Shown here: positions 53,384 through 64,000 of the stretch, in pieces
Numbering within the stretch: position 1 is the first letter of the stretch
Layout of the letters: every line of letters starts with the position of its first letter
NCBI GenBank assembly: GCA_964017155.1
Contig: OZ024856.1
Span: forward strand, 7,577,811-7,641,810
Length of the DNA stretch: 64,000 nt
Reading direction: 5' to 3'
DNA from: Oasisia sp. SBJ-2009
Lineage: Eukaryota; Annelida; Polychaeta; Sabellida; Siboglinidae
The notes under the pieces: model-generated
The model's database searches: none
Seen by the model: the letters and a program-made list of their open reading frames with translations, nothing else
Told to the model about the DNA's origin: nothing
Position numbers and translations under genes: made by a program

Positions 53384-54929
53384 GTGGCTTTGGGAATTGC
53401 GAGAAACACCCCAAAATGCGCTTACGCCAATATAAGGGTGTTTTCTCTTCTGAAAAATACAACTTACCAATACAGTTCGTTAGTTTTATGGATCGTCATC
53501 GGTTCCTGGACTAGAAATCAATTACAACTTGTCGAGCTTCCAAAATGGTGCCTATATTTCGGAAATTACGCTAATCACCCTCAAAGTTCGCTTACGCCAA
53601 TGCAAAGTTATTTTCACATCTGAAACCTACAATGTACCACTACTATTCGTGACATTTGTGGATTCGTATGGTTCCCAGGGCGAAGAGTCAAGTACAAGTG
53701 GGCGTGCTTCGATACTCGTACCTATTTTTTCGGAAATTACTGTAAACTCGCTTAAATGCGTTCGCGCCAAAATAACGGTATTGTCTCATCGGAAAACTAC
53801 AACGTAGTACCACTATAATTATATATTTTTTTTGGATTTGCATGGGCCAGACAACAAGGAATAAAGTACAAGTGGTTGAATTTCGATACTAATAGATAGT
53901 GGCTTTGGGAATTGCGAGAAACACCCCAAAATGCGCTTACGCCAATATAAGGGTATTTTCTCTTCTGAAAAATACAACGTACCAATACAGTTCGTTAGTT
54001 TTATGGATCGTCATCGGTTCCTGGACTAGAAATCAATTACAACTTGTCGAGCTTCCAAAATGGTGCCTATATTTCGGAAATTACGCTAATCACCCTCAAA
54101 GTTCGCTTACGCCAATGCAAAGTTATTTTCACATCTGAAACCTACAATGTACCACTACTATTCGTGACATTTGTGGATTCGTATGGTTCCCAGGGCGAAG
54201 AGTCAAGTACAAGTGGTCCTGCTTCGATAAGCGTACCTATTGTTTTCGGAAATTACGTTAAACTCCCTTAAATGCGTTCGCGCCAAATTAACGGTATTAT
54301 CTCATCGGAAAACTACATCGTAGTACGACTATAATAAAATACTTTTTTTGGATTTGTATAGTACAGACAACGAGGAATAAAGAACACGGGGTTGAATTTC
54401 GATACTAATAGATGGTGATTTTCGAAATTGCGATAAACACCCCAAAGTGCGCTTGCGCCAATATAAGGGTATTTTCTCTTCTGAAAAATACAACGTACAA
54501 ATACAGTTCGTTAGTTTTATGGATCGTCATCGGTTCCCGAACTAGAAATCGACTACAACTTGTCGAGCTTCCAAAATGGTGCCTATATTTCGGAAATTAC
54601 GCTAATCACCCTCAAAGTGCGCTTACGCCAAAGCAAAGTTATTTTCACATCTGAAACCTACAATGTACCACTAATCTTCGTGACATGTGTGGATTCGCAT
54701 GATTCCTAGAACGAAGAGTCAAGTACAAGTGGGCGTGCTTCGATACTCGTACCTATTTTTTCGGAAATTACTGTAAACTCGCTTAAATGCGTTCGCGCCA
54801 AAATAACGGTATTGTCTCATCGGAAAACTACAACGTAGTACCACTATAATTATATACTTTTTTTGGATTTGCATAGGCCAGACAACAAGGAATAAAGTAC
54901 AAGTGGTTGAATTTCGATACTAATAGATA
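53384..54929 (+). repeat. Trimer HOR, copy 2 (G' G V, 1546 bp)
   Basis: Anchors are at 53384, 53899 and 54415. It repeats the hybrid first unit, TAGTACAGAC, AAAGAACACG and the TAG (54707), each 1546 bp after copy 1. Private features are GGGTGTTTTCTC in the first unit (53436) and CTATTGTTTTCGG (54237). Confidence 0.85.
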
Positions 54930-55445
54930 GTGGCTTTGGGAATTGCGAGAAACACCACAAAATGCGCTTACGCCAATATAAGGGTGTTTTCTCTTCTGAA
55001 AAATACAACTTACCAATACAGTTCGTTAGTTTTATGGATCGTCATCGGTTCCCGAACTAGAAATCGACTATAACTTGTCGAGCTTCCAAAATGGTGCCTA
55101 TATTTCGGAAATTACGCTAATCACCCTCAAAGTGCGCTTACGCCAATGCAAAGTTATTTTCACATCTGAAACCTACAATGTACCACTAATCTTCGTGACA
55201 TGTGTGGATTCGCATGATTCCCAGAACGAAGAGTCAAGCACAAGTGGGCGTGCTTCGATACTCGTACCTATTTTTTCGGAAATTACTGTAAACTCGCTTA
55301 AATGCGTTCGCGCCAAAATAACGGTATTGTCTCATCGGAAAACTACAACGTAGTACCACTATAATTAGATACTTTTTTTTGGATTTGCACAGGCCAGACA
55401 ACGAGGAATAAAGTACAAGTGGTTGAATTTCGATAATAATAGATA
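54930..55445 (+). repeat. Hybrid unit with private CTATAACTTG variant
   Basis: The front matches the trimer G unit at 53384 (GGGTGTTTTCTC, AACTTACCAATAC) with its own ACACCACAAAATG. The A subrepeat then takes the CCGAACTAGAAATCGACTA form, and B carries CAAGCACAAGTGG as in the T-type units at 45136 and 50291. The variant CGACTATAACTTG (55065) occurs in only one other unit of the window, at 63308. Confidence 0.75.
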
Positions 55446-58400
55446 GTGGCTTTGGAAATTGCGAGAAACACCCCAAAATGCGCTTACGCCAATATAAGGG
55501 TATTTTCTCTTCTGAAAAATACAACTTACCAATACAGTTCGTTAGTGTTATGGATCGTCATCGGTTCCCGGACTAGAAATCAATTACAACTTGTCGAGCT
55601 TCCAAAATGGTGCCTATATTTCGGAAATTACGCTAATCACCCTCAAAGTGCGCTTACGCCAATGCAAAGTTATTTTCACATCTGAAACCTACAATGTACC
55701 ACTACTATTCGTGACATTTGTGGATTCGCATGGTTCCCAGGGCGAAGAGTCAAGTACAAGTGGTCCTGCTTCGATAAGCGTACCTATTTTTTCGGAAATT
55801 ACGTTAAACTCCCTTAAATGCGTTCGCGCCAAATTAACGGTATTATCTCATCGGAAAACTACATCGTAGTACGACTATATTAAGATACTTTTTTTGGATT
55901 TGTATAGTCCAGACAACGAGGAATAAAGTACACGGGGTTGAATTTCGATACTAATAGATGGTGATTTTCGAAATTGCGATAAACACCCCAAAGTGCGCTT
56001 GCGCCAATATAAGGGTATTTTCTCTTCTGAAAAATACAACGTACAAATACAGTTCGTTAGTTTTATGGATCGTCATCGGTTCCCGAACTAGAAATCGACA
56101 ACAACTTGTCGAGCTTCCAAAATGGTGCCTATATTTCGGAAATTACGCTAATCACCCTCAAAGTGCGCTTACGCCAAAGCAAAGTTATTTTCACATCTGA
56201 AACCTACAATGTACCACTAATCTTCGTGACATGTGTGGATTCGCATGATTCCCAGAACGAAGAGTCAAGTACAAGTGGGCGTGCTTCGATACTCGTACCT
56301 ATTTTTTCGGAAATTACTGTAAACTCGCTTAAATGCGTTCGCGCCAAAATAACGGTATTGTCTCATCGGAAAACTACAACGTAGTACCACTATAATTATA
56401 TACTTTTTTTTGGATTTGCATAGGCCAGACAACAAGGAATAAAGTACAAGTGGTTGAATTTCGATACTAATAGATAGTGGCTTTGGAAATTGCGAGAAAC
56501 ACCCCAAAATGCGCTTACGCCAATATAAGGGTATTTTCTCTTCTGAAAAATACAACGTACAAATACAGTTCGTTAGTTTTATGGATCGTCATCGGTTCCC
56601 GAACTAGAAATCGACTACAACTTGTCGAGCTTCCAAAATGGTGCCTATATTTCGGAAATTACGCTAATCACCCTCAAAGCGCGCTTACGCCAATGCAAAG
56701 TAATTTTCACATCTGAAACCTACAATGTACCACTACTCTTCGTGACATGTGTGGATTCGCATGATTCCCAGAACGAAGAGTCAAGTACAAGTGCGCGTGC
56801 TTCGATACTCGTACCTATTTTTTCGGAAATTACTGTAAACTCGCTTAAATGCGTTCGCGCCAAAACAACGGTATTGTCTCATCGGAAAACTACAACGTAG
56901 TACCACTATAATTAGATACTTTTTTTTGGATTTGCACAGGCCAGACAACGAGGAATAAAGTACAAGTGGTTGAATTTCGATACTAATAGATAGTGGCTTT
57001 GGAAATTGCGAGAAACACCCCAAAATGCGCTTACGCCAATATAAGGGTATTTTCTCTTCTGAAAAATACAACGTACAAATACAGTTCGTTAGTTTTATGG
57101 ATCGTCATCGGTTCCCGGACTAGAAATCAATTACAGCTTGTCGAGCTTCCAAAATGGTGCCTATATTTCGGAAATTACGCTAATCACCCTCAAAGTTCGC
57201 TTACGCCAATGCAAAGTTATTTTCACATCTGAAACCTACAATGTTCCACTACTATTCGTGACCTTTGTGGATTCGCGTGGTTCCCAGGGCGAAGAGTCAT
57301 GTACAAGTGGTCGTGCTTCGATACGCGTACCTATTTTTTCGGAAATTACGTTAAACTCCCTTAAATGCGTTCGCGCCAAATTAACGGTATTATCTCATCG
57401 GAAAACTACATCGTAGTACGACTATATTAAGATACTTTTTTTGGATTTGTATAGTCCAGACAACGAGGAATAAAGTGCACGGGGTTGAATTTCGATACTA
57501 ATATATAGTGATTTTCGAAATTTCGATAAACACCCCAAAGTGCGCTTGCGCCAATATAAGGGTATTTTCTCTTCTGAAAAATACAACGTACAAATACAGT
57601 TCGTTAGTTTTATGGATCGTCATCGGTTCCCGAACTAGAAATCGACTACAACTTGTCGAGCTTCCAAAATGGTGCCTATATTTCGGAAATTACGCTAATC
57701 ACCCTCAAAGTGCGCTTACGCCAAAGCAAAGTTATTTTCACATCTGAAACCTACAATGTACCACTAATCTTCGTGACATGTGTGGATTCGCATGATTCCC
57801 AGAACGAAGAGTCAAGTACAAGTGGGCGTGCTTCGATACTCGTACCTATTTTTTCGGAAATTACTGTAAACTCGCTTAAATGCTTTCGCGCCAAAATAAC
57901 GGTATTGTCTCATCGGAAAACTACAACGTAGTACCACTATAATTATATACTTTTTTTTGGATTTGCATAGGCCAGACAACAAGGAATAAAGTACAAGTGG
58001 TTGAATTTCGATACTAATAGATAGTGGCTTTGGAAATTGCGAGAAACACCCCAAAATGCGCTTACGCCAATATAAGGGTATTTTCTCTTCTGAAAAATAC
58101 AACGTACAAATACAGTTCGTTAGTTTTATGGATCGTCATCGGTTCCCGAACTAGAAATCGACTACAACTTGTCGAGCTTCCAAAATGGTGCCTATATTTC
58201 GGAAATTACGCTAATCACCCTCAAAGTGCGCTTACGCCAATGCAAAGTAATTTTCACATCTGAAACCTACAATGTACCACTACTCTTCGTGACATGTGTG
58301 GATTCGCATGATTCCCAGAACGAAGAGTCAAGTACAAGTGCGCGTGCTTCGATACTCGTACCTATTTTTTCCGAAATTACTGTAAACTCGCTTAAATGCG

Positions 58401-61400
58401 TTCGCGCCAAAATAACGGTATTGTCTCATCTGAAAACTACAACGTAGTACCACTATAATTAGATCCTTTTTTTTGGATTTGCATAGGCCAGACAACAAGG
58501 AATAAAGTACAAGTGGTTGAATTTCGATACTAATAGATAGTGGCTTTGGAAATTGGGAGAAACACCCCAAAATGCGCTTACGCCAATATAAGGGTATTTT
58601 CTCTTCTGAAAAATGCAACGTACAAATACAGTTCGTTAGTTTTATTGATCGTCATCGGTTCCCGGACTAGAAATCAACTACAACTTGTCGAGCTTCCAAA
58701 ATGGTGCCTATATTTCGGAAATTACGCTAATCACCCTCAAAGTGCGCTTACGCCAATGCAAAGTAATTTTCACATCTGAAACCTACAATGTACCACTACT
58801 CTTCGTGATATGTGTGGATTCGCATGATTCCCAGAACGAAGAGTCAAGTACAAGTGGGCGTGCTTCGATACGCTTACCTATTTTTTCGGAAATTACGTTA
58901 AACTTCCTTAAATGCGTTCGCGCCAAATTAACGGTATTATCTCATCGGAAAACTACATCGTAGTACGACTATATTAAGATACTTTTTTTGGATTTGTATA
59001 GTCCAGACAACGAGGAATAAAGTGCACGGGGTTGAATTTCGATACTAATAGATAGTGATTTTCGAAATTTCGATAAACACCCCAAAGTGCGCATGCGCCA
59101 ATATAAGGGTATTTTCTCTTCTGAAAAATACAACGTACACATACAGTTCGTTTATTTTATGGATCGTCATCGGTTCCCGAACTAGAAATCGACTACAACT
59201 TGTCGAGCTTCCAAAATGGTGCCTATATTTCGGAAATTACGCTAATCACCCTCAAAGTGCGCTTACGCCAATGCAAAGTTATTTTCACATCTGAAACCTA
59301 CAATGTACCACTAATCTTCGTGACATGTGTGGATTCGCATGATTCCCAGAACGAAGAGTCAAGCACAAGTGGGCGTGCTTCGATACTCGTACCTATTTTT
59401 TCGGAAATTACTGTAAACTCGCTTAAATGCGTTCGCGCCAAAATAACGGTATTGTCTCATCGGAAAACTACAACGTAGTACCACTATAATTAGATACTTT
59501 TTTTTGGATTTGCATAGGCCAGACAACAAGGAATAAAGTACAAGTGGTTGAATTTCGATACTAATAGATAGTGGCTTTGGAAATTGCGAGAAACACCCCA
59601 AAATGCGCTTACGCCAATATAAGGGTATTTTCTCTTCTGAAAAATACAACGTACAAATACAGTTCGTTAGTTTTATGGATCGTCATCGGTTCCCGGACTA
59701 GAAATCAACTACAACTTGTCGAGCTTCCAAAATGGTGCCTATATTTCGGAAATTACGCTAATCACCCTCAAAGTTCGCTTACGCCAATGCAAAGTTATTT
59801 TCACATCTGAAACCTACAATGTTCCACTACTATTCGTGACCTTTGTGGATTCGCGTGGTTCCCAGGGCGAAGAGTCATGTACAAGTGGTCGTGCTTCGAT
59901 ACGCGTACCTATTTTTTCGGAAATTACGTTAAACTCCCTTAAATGCGTTCGCGCCAAATTAACGGTATTATCTCATCGGAAAACTACATCGTAGTACGAC
60001 TATATTAAGATACTTTTTTTGGATTTGTATAGTCCAGACAACGAGGAATAAAGTGCACGGGGTTGAATTTCGATACTAATAGATAGTGATTTTCGAAATT
60101 TCGATAAACACCCCAAAGTGCGCATGCGCCAATATAAGGGTATTTTCTCTTCTGAAAAATACAACGTACACATACAGTTCGTTTATTTTATGGATCGTCA
60201 TCGGTTCCCGAACTAGAAATCGACTACAACTTGTCGAGCTTCCAAAATGGTGCCTATATTTCGGAAATTACGCTAATCACCCTCAAAGTGCGCTTACGCC
60301 AATGCAAAGTTATTTTCACATCTGAAACCTACAATGTACCACTAATCTTCGTGACATGTGTGGATTCGCATGATTCCCAGAACGAAGAGTCAAGCACAAG
60401 TGGGCGTGCTTCGATACTCGTACCTATTTTTTCGGAAATTACTGTAAACTCGCTTAAATGCGTTCGCGCCAAAATAACGGTATTGTCTCATCGGAAAACT
60501 ACAACGTAGTACCACTATAATTAGATACTTTTTTTTGGATTTGCATAGGCCAGACAACAAGGAATAAAGTACAAGTGGTTGAATTTCGATACTAATAGAT
60601 AGTGGCTTTGGAAATTGCGAGAAACACCCCAAAATGCGCTTACGCCAATATAAGGGTATTTTCTCTTCTGAAAAATACAACGTACCAATACAGTTCGTTA
60701 GTTTTATGGATCGTCATCGGTTCCTGGACTAGAAATCAATTACAACTTGTCGAGCTTCCAAAATGGTGCCTATATTTCGGAAATTACGCTAATCACCTTC
60801 AAAGTTCGCTTACGCCAATGCAAAGTTATTTTCACATCTGAAACCTACAATGTACCACTACTATTCGTGACATTTGTGGATTCGTATGGTTCCCAGGGCG
60901 AAGAGTCAAGTACAAGTGGTCCTGCTTCGATAAGCGTACCTATTTTTTCGGAAATTACGTTAAACTCCCTTAAATGCGTTCGCGCCAAATTAACGGTATT
61001 ATCTCATCGGAAAACTACATCGTAGTACGACTATAATAAAATACTTTTTTTGGATTTGTATAGTCCAGACAACGAGGAATAAAGTACACGGGGTTGAATT
61101 TCGATACTAATAGATGGTGATTTTCGAAATTGCGATAAACACCCCAAAGTGCGCTTGCGCCAATATAAGGGTATTTTCTCTTCTGAAAAATACAACGTAC
61201 AAATACAGTTCGTTAGTTTTATGGATCGACATCGGTTCCCGAACTAGAAATCGACTACAACTTGTCGAGCTTCCAAAATGGTGCCTATATTTCGGAAATT
61301 ACGCTAATCACCCTCAAAGTGCGCTTACGCCAAAGCAAAGTTATTTTCACATCTGAAACCTACAATGTACCACTAATCTTCGTGACATGTGTGGATTCGC

Positions 61401-61631
61401 ATGATTCCCAGAACGAAGAGTCAAGTACAAGTGGGCGTGCTTCGATACTCGTACCTATTTTTTCGGAAATTACTGTAAACTCGCTTAAATGCGTTCGCGC
61501 CAAAATAACGGTATTGTCTCATCGGAAAACTACAACGTAGTACCACTATAATTATATATTTTTTTTGGATTTGCATGGGCCAGACAACAAGGAATAAAGT
61601 ACAAGTGGTTGAATTTCGATACTAATAGATA
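54930..61631 (+). repeat. Mosaic segment of previously seen units (13 units)
   Basis: Anchors are at 54930 (G, hybrid), 55446 (G), 55961 (V), 56477 (G), 56993 (G), 57508 (P, hybrid), 58024 (G), 58540 (G), 59055 (T), 59571 (G), 60086 (T), 60602 (G) and 61117 (V). Single units or short runs match different HORs: 55446-56476 resembles 43074-44104; 56993 resembles 42043; 58024-59570 resembles 49260-50806; 59571 resembles 21939; and 60086-61631 resembles 50291-51837. No one period holds throughout, so this looks like repeated unequal exchange between offset HOR copies. Confidence 0.75.
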
Positions 61632-63177
61632 GTGGCTTTGGGAATTGCGAGAAACACCCCAAAATGCGCTTACGCCAATATAAGGGTATTTTCTCTTCTG
61701 AAAAATACAACGTACCAATACAGTTCGTTAGTTTTATGGATCGTCATCGGTTCCTGGACTAGAAATCAATTACAACTTGTCGAGCTTCCAAAATGGTGCC
61801 TATATTTCGGAAATTACGCTAATCACCCTCAAAGTTCGCTTACGCCAATGCAAAGTTATTTTCACATCTGAAACCTACAATGTACCACTACTATTCGTGA
61901 CATTTGTGGATTCGTATGGTTCCCAGGGCGAAGAGTCAAGTACAAGTGGGCGTGCTTCGATACTCGTACCTATTTTTTCGGAAATTACTGTAAACTCGCT
62001 TAAATGCGTTCGCGCCAAAATAACGGTATTGTCTCATCGGAAAACTACAACGTAGTACCACTATAATTATATATTTTTTTTGGATTTGCATGGGCCAGAC
62101 AACAAGGAATAAAGTACAAGTGGTTGAATTTCGATACTAATAGATAGTGGCTTTGGGAATTGCGAGAAACACCCCAAAATGCGCTTACGCCAATATAAGG
62201 GTATTTTCTCTTCTGAAAAATACAACGTACCAATACAGTTCGTTAGTTTTATGGATCGTCATCGGTTCCTGGACTAGAAATCAATTACAACTTGTCGAGC
62301 TTCCAAAATGGTGCCTATATTTCGGAAATTACGCTAATCACCCTCAAAGTTCGCTTACGCCAATGCAAAGTTATTTTCACATCTGAAACCTACAATGTAC
62401 CACTACTATTCGTGACATTTGTGGATTCGTATGGTTCCCAGGGCGAAGAGTCAAGTACAAGTGGTCCTGCTTCGATAAGCGTACCTATTTTTTTCGGAAA
62501 TTACGTTAAACTCCCTTAAATGCGTTCGCGCCAAATTAACGGTATTATCTCATCGGAAAACTACATCGTAGTACGACTATAATAAAATACTTTTTTTGGA
62601 TTTGTATAGTACAGACAACGAGGAATAAAGAACACGGGGTTGAATTTCGATACTAATAGATGGTGATTTTCGAAATTGCGATAAACACCCCAAAGTGCGC
62701 TTGCGCCAATATAAGGGTATTTTCTCTTCTGAAAAATACAACGTACAAATACAGTTCGTTAGTTTTATGGATCGTCATCGGTTCCCGAACTAGAAATCGA
62801 CTACAACTTGTCGAGCTTCCAAAATGGTGCCTATATTTCGGAAATTACGCTAATCACCCTCAAAGTGCGCTTACGCCAAAGCAAAGTTATTTTCACATCT
62901 GAAACCTACAATGTACCACTAATCTTCGTGACATGTGTGGATTCGCATGATTCCTAGAACGAAGAGTCAAGTACAAGTGGGCGTGCTTCGATACTCGTAC
63001 CTATTTTTTCGGAAATTACTGTAAACTCGCTTAAATGCGTTCGCGCCAAAATAACGGTATTGTCTCATCGGAAAACTACAACGTAGTACCACTATAATTA
63101 TATACTTTTTTTGGATTTGCATAGGCCAGACAACAAGGAATAAAGTACAAGTGGTTGAATTTCGATACTAATAGATA
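61632..63177 (+). repeat. Trimer HOR, copy 3, 6.7 kb downstream of copy 2 (G' G V, 1546 bp)
   Basis: Anchors are at 61632, 62147 and 62663. It has the same hybrid first unit, TAGTACAGAC (62606), AAAGAACACG (62628) and TAG stop (62955) as the copies at 51.8 and 53.4 kb. With the units before it (60086-61631) it reproduces the order seen at 50291-53383, an offset of about 9795 bp or 19 units. Confidence 0.85.
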
Positions 63178-63692
63178 GTGGCTTTGGGAATTGCGAGAAA
63201 CACCCCAAAATGCGCTTACGCCAATATAAGGGTGTTTTCTCTTCTGAAAAATACAACTTACCAATACAGTTCGTTAGTTTTATGGATCGTCATCGGTTCC
63301 CGAACTAGAAATCGACTATAACTTGTCGAGCTTCCAAAATGGTGCCTATATTTCGGAAATTACGCTAATCACCCTCAAAGTGCGCTTACGCCAATGCAAA
63401 GTAATTTTCACATCTGAAACCTACAATGTACCACTACTCTTCGTGATATGTGTGGATTCGCATGATTCCCAGAACGAAGAGTCAAGTACAAGTGGGCGTG
63501 CTTCGATACGCTTACCTATTTTTTCGGAAATTACGTTAAACTTCCTTAAATGCGTTCGCGCCAAATTAACGGTATTATCTCATCGGAAAACTACATCGTA
63601 GTACGACTATATTAAGATACTTTTTTTGGATTTGTATAGTCCAGACAACGAGGAATAAAGTGCACGGGGTTGAATTTCGATACTAATAGATA
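63178..63692 (+). repeat. Hybrid unit related to 54930 with a different rear
   Basis: The front matches the trimer G unit (GGGTGTTTTCTC) and it has CGACTATAACTTG (63308), shared only with the unit at 54930. Its B and C are those of the units at 44621 and 58540: AAAGTAATTTTC, GTGATATGTG, ATACGCTTACC and AAACTTCCTT. At least two successive exchanges are needed to explain it. Confidence 0.75.
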
Positions 63693-64000
63693 GTGATTTT
63701 CGAAATTTCGATAAACACCCCAAAGTGCGCATGCGCCAATATAAGGGTATTTTCTCTTCTGAAAAATACAACGTACACATACAGTTCGTTTATTTTATGG
63801 ATCGTCATCGGTTCCCGAACTAGAAATCGACTACAACTTGTCGAGCTTCCAAAATGGTGCCTATATTTCGGAAATTACGCTAATCACCCTCAAAGTTCGC
63901 TTACGCCAATGCAAAGTTATTTTCACATCTGAAACCTACAATGTACCACTACTATTCGTGACATTTGTGGATTCGTATGGTTCCCAGGGCGAAGAGTCAA
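63693..64000 (+). repeat. T-type unit truncated by right window edge
   Basis: It begins as a late T-type unit (AACGTACACATACAG), but B has CAAAGTTCGC and GATTCGTATGG of the 50807-like G unit, so it is also recombinant. It ends inside B at the window edge. Confidence 0.85.

Larger units (their letters stand above)
1..64000 (+). repeat. Satellite DNA array, ~516-bp unit, 124 anchors, all same orientation
   Basis: The window is wholly made of tandem copies of a ~516-bp unit in one orientation. Anchors (GTG at the start of subrepeat A) run from 269 to 63693 with spacing of 513-518 bp, mean 515.6. Neighbouring units differ by scattered substitutions and 1-2 nt indels, mostly in T-tracts, and units one HOR period apart are far more alike than neighbours. 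That is the usual signature of satellite homogenisation by unequal exchange and gene conversion. No transposon, gene or unique spacer interrupts it. Both window edges fall inside subrepeat B, so the array continues on both sides. Centromeric or pericentromeric location is inferred, not shown. Confidence 0.98.

Noticed and set aside
1..64000. Several open frames per unit (60-127 codons, both strands) that might be tandem gene copies
   Set aside because: They overlap one another in several frames and on both strands, have no recognisable domain, and end at stops that differ between copies. Frameshifts and stops are copied with the HORs. The divergence pattern is that of a satellite.
1..64000. 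CRISPR array
   Set aside because: The repeat unit is about 516 bp with no short direct repeat/unique spacer alternation and no cas genes. Everything between anchors is itself repeated.
1..64000. Assembly artefact as the source of the near-identical HOR copies
   Set aside because: Not fully excludable from sequence alone, but copies carry distinct private variants and joints at plausible exchange points, which argues for real structure. Read-level checks would decide.

Overview
The whole 64 kb window is one uninterrupted, head-to-tail satellite DNA array. I find no protein-coding gene, RNA gene, transposon, CRISPR array or unique sequence. The basic unit is about 516 bp. A fixed anchor (the GTG just before the first GAAATT of each unit) occurs 124 times on the + strand, from 269 to 63693, with a mean spacing of 515.6 bp. 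No unit is inverted. Each 516-bp unit is itself three diverged subrepeats, called A, B and C here (169, 171 and 176 bp in a representative unit). All three start at GAAATT, and each has a GC-rich box about 23 bp further on. The evident history is a ~172-bp ancestor, then a 516-bp trimer, then several generations of higher-order repeats (HORs).

Units fall into recognisable types by the start of subrepeat A. G-type has GGCTTTGGAAATTGCG. P-type has the palindrome TCGAAATTTCGA. V-type has GGTGATTTTCGAAATTGCG. T-type has CACATACAGTTCGTTTAT further into A. The layout by type is: 0-2.3 kb, diverged units of irregular length; 2.3-4.9 kb, G/P alternation (a ~1032-bp dimer); 4.9-14.7 kb, a 7-mer, a 5-mer and a 7-mer (T G T/V G G P G; the 5-mer lacks two units); 14.7-21.9 kb, a 2580-bp 5-mer (T G P P G), two full copies and a partial third; 21.9-30.2 kb, a 2063-bp 4-mer (G P G P); 30.2-30.7 kb, one hybrid unit; 30.7-34.8 kb, two copies of a 2061-bp 4-mer; 34.1-43.4 kb, two copies of a 4639-bp 9-mer with a visible crossover junction near 38.73 kb; 43.6-51.8 kb, a 2578-bp 5-mer (V G G T G), three copies plus one unit; 51.8-54.9 kb, a 1546-bp trimer (G G V), two copies; 54.9-61.6 kb, a mosaic of earlier types; 61.6-63.2 kb, a third trimer copy; then a hybrid unit and a truncated T-type unit.

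This suggests a eukaryotic constitutive-heterochromatin array, centromeric or pericentromeric. The species cannot be named from the sequence. CpG is abundant (about a dozen per subrepeat), so there is no sign of methylation-driven CpG loss. That fits an invertebrate genome, for example an insect, or a very young array, but it is inference. Open reading frames of 60-127 codons recur in every unit only because the repeat is copied. Stops and frameshifts inside them have been amplified along with the HORs, so I annotate none as CDS.
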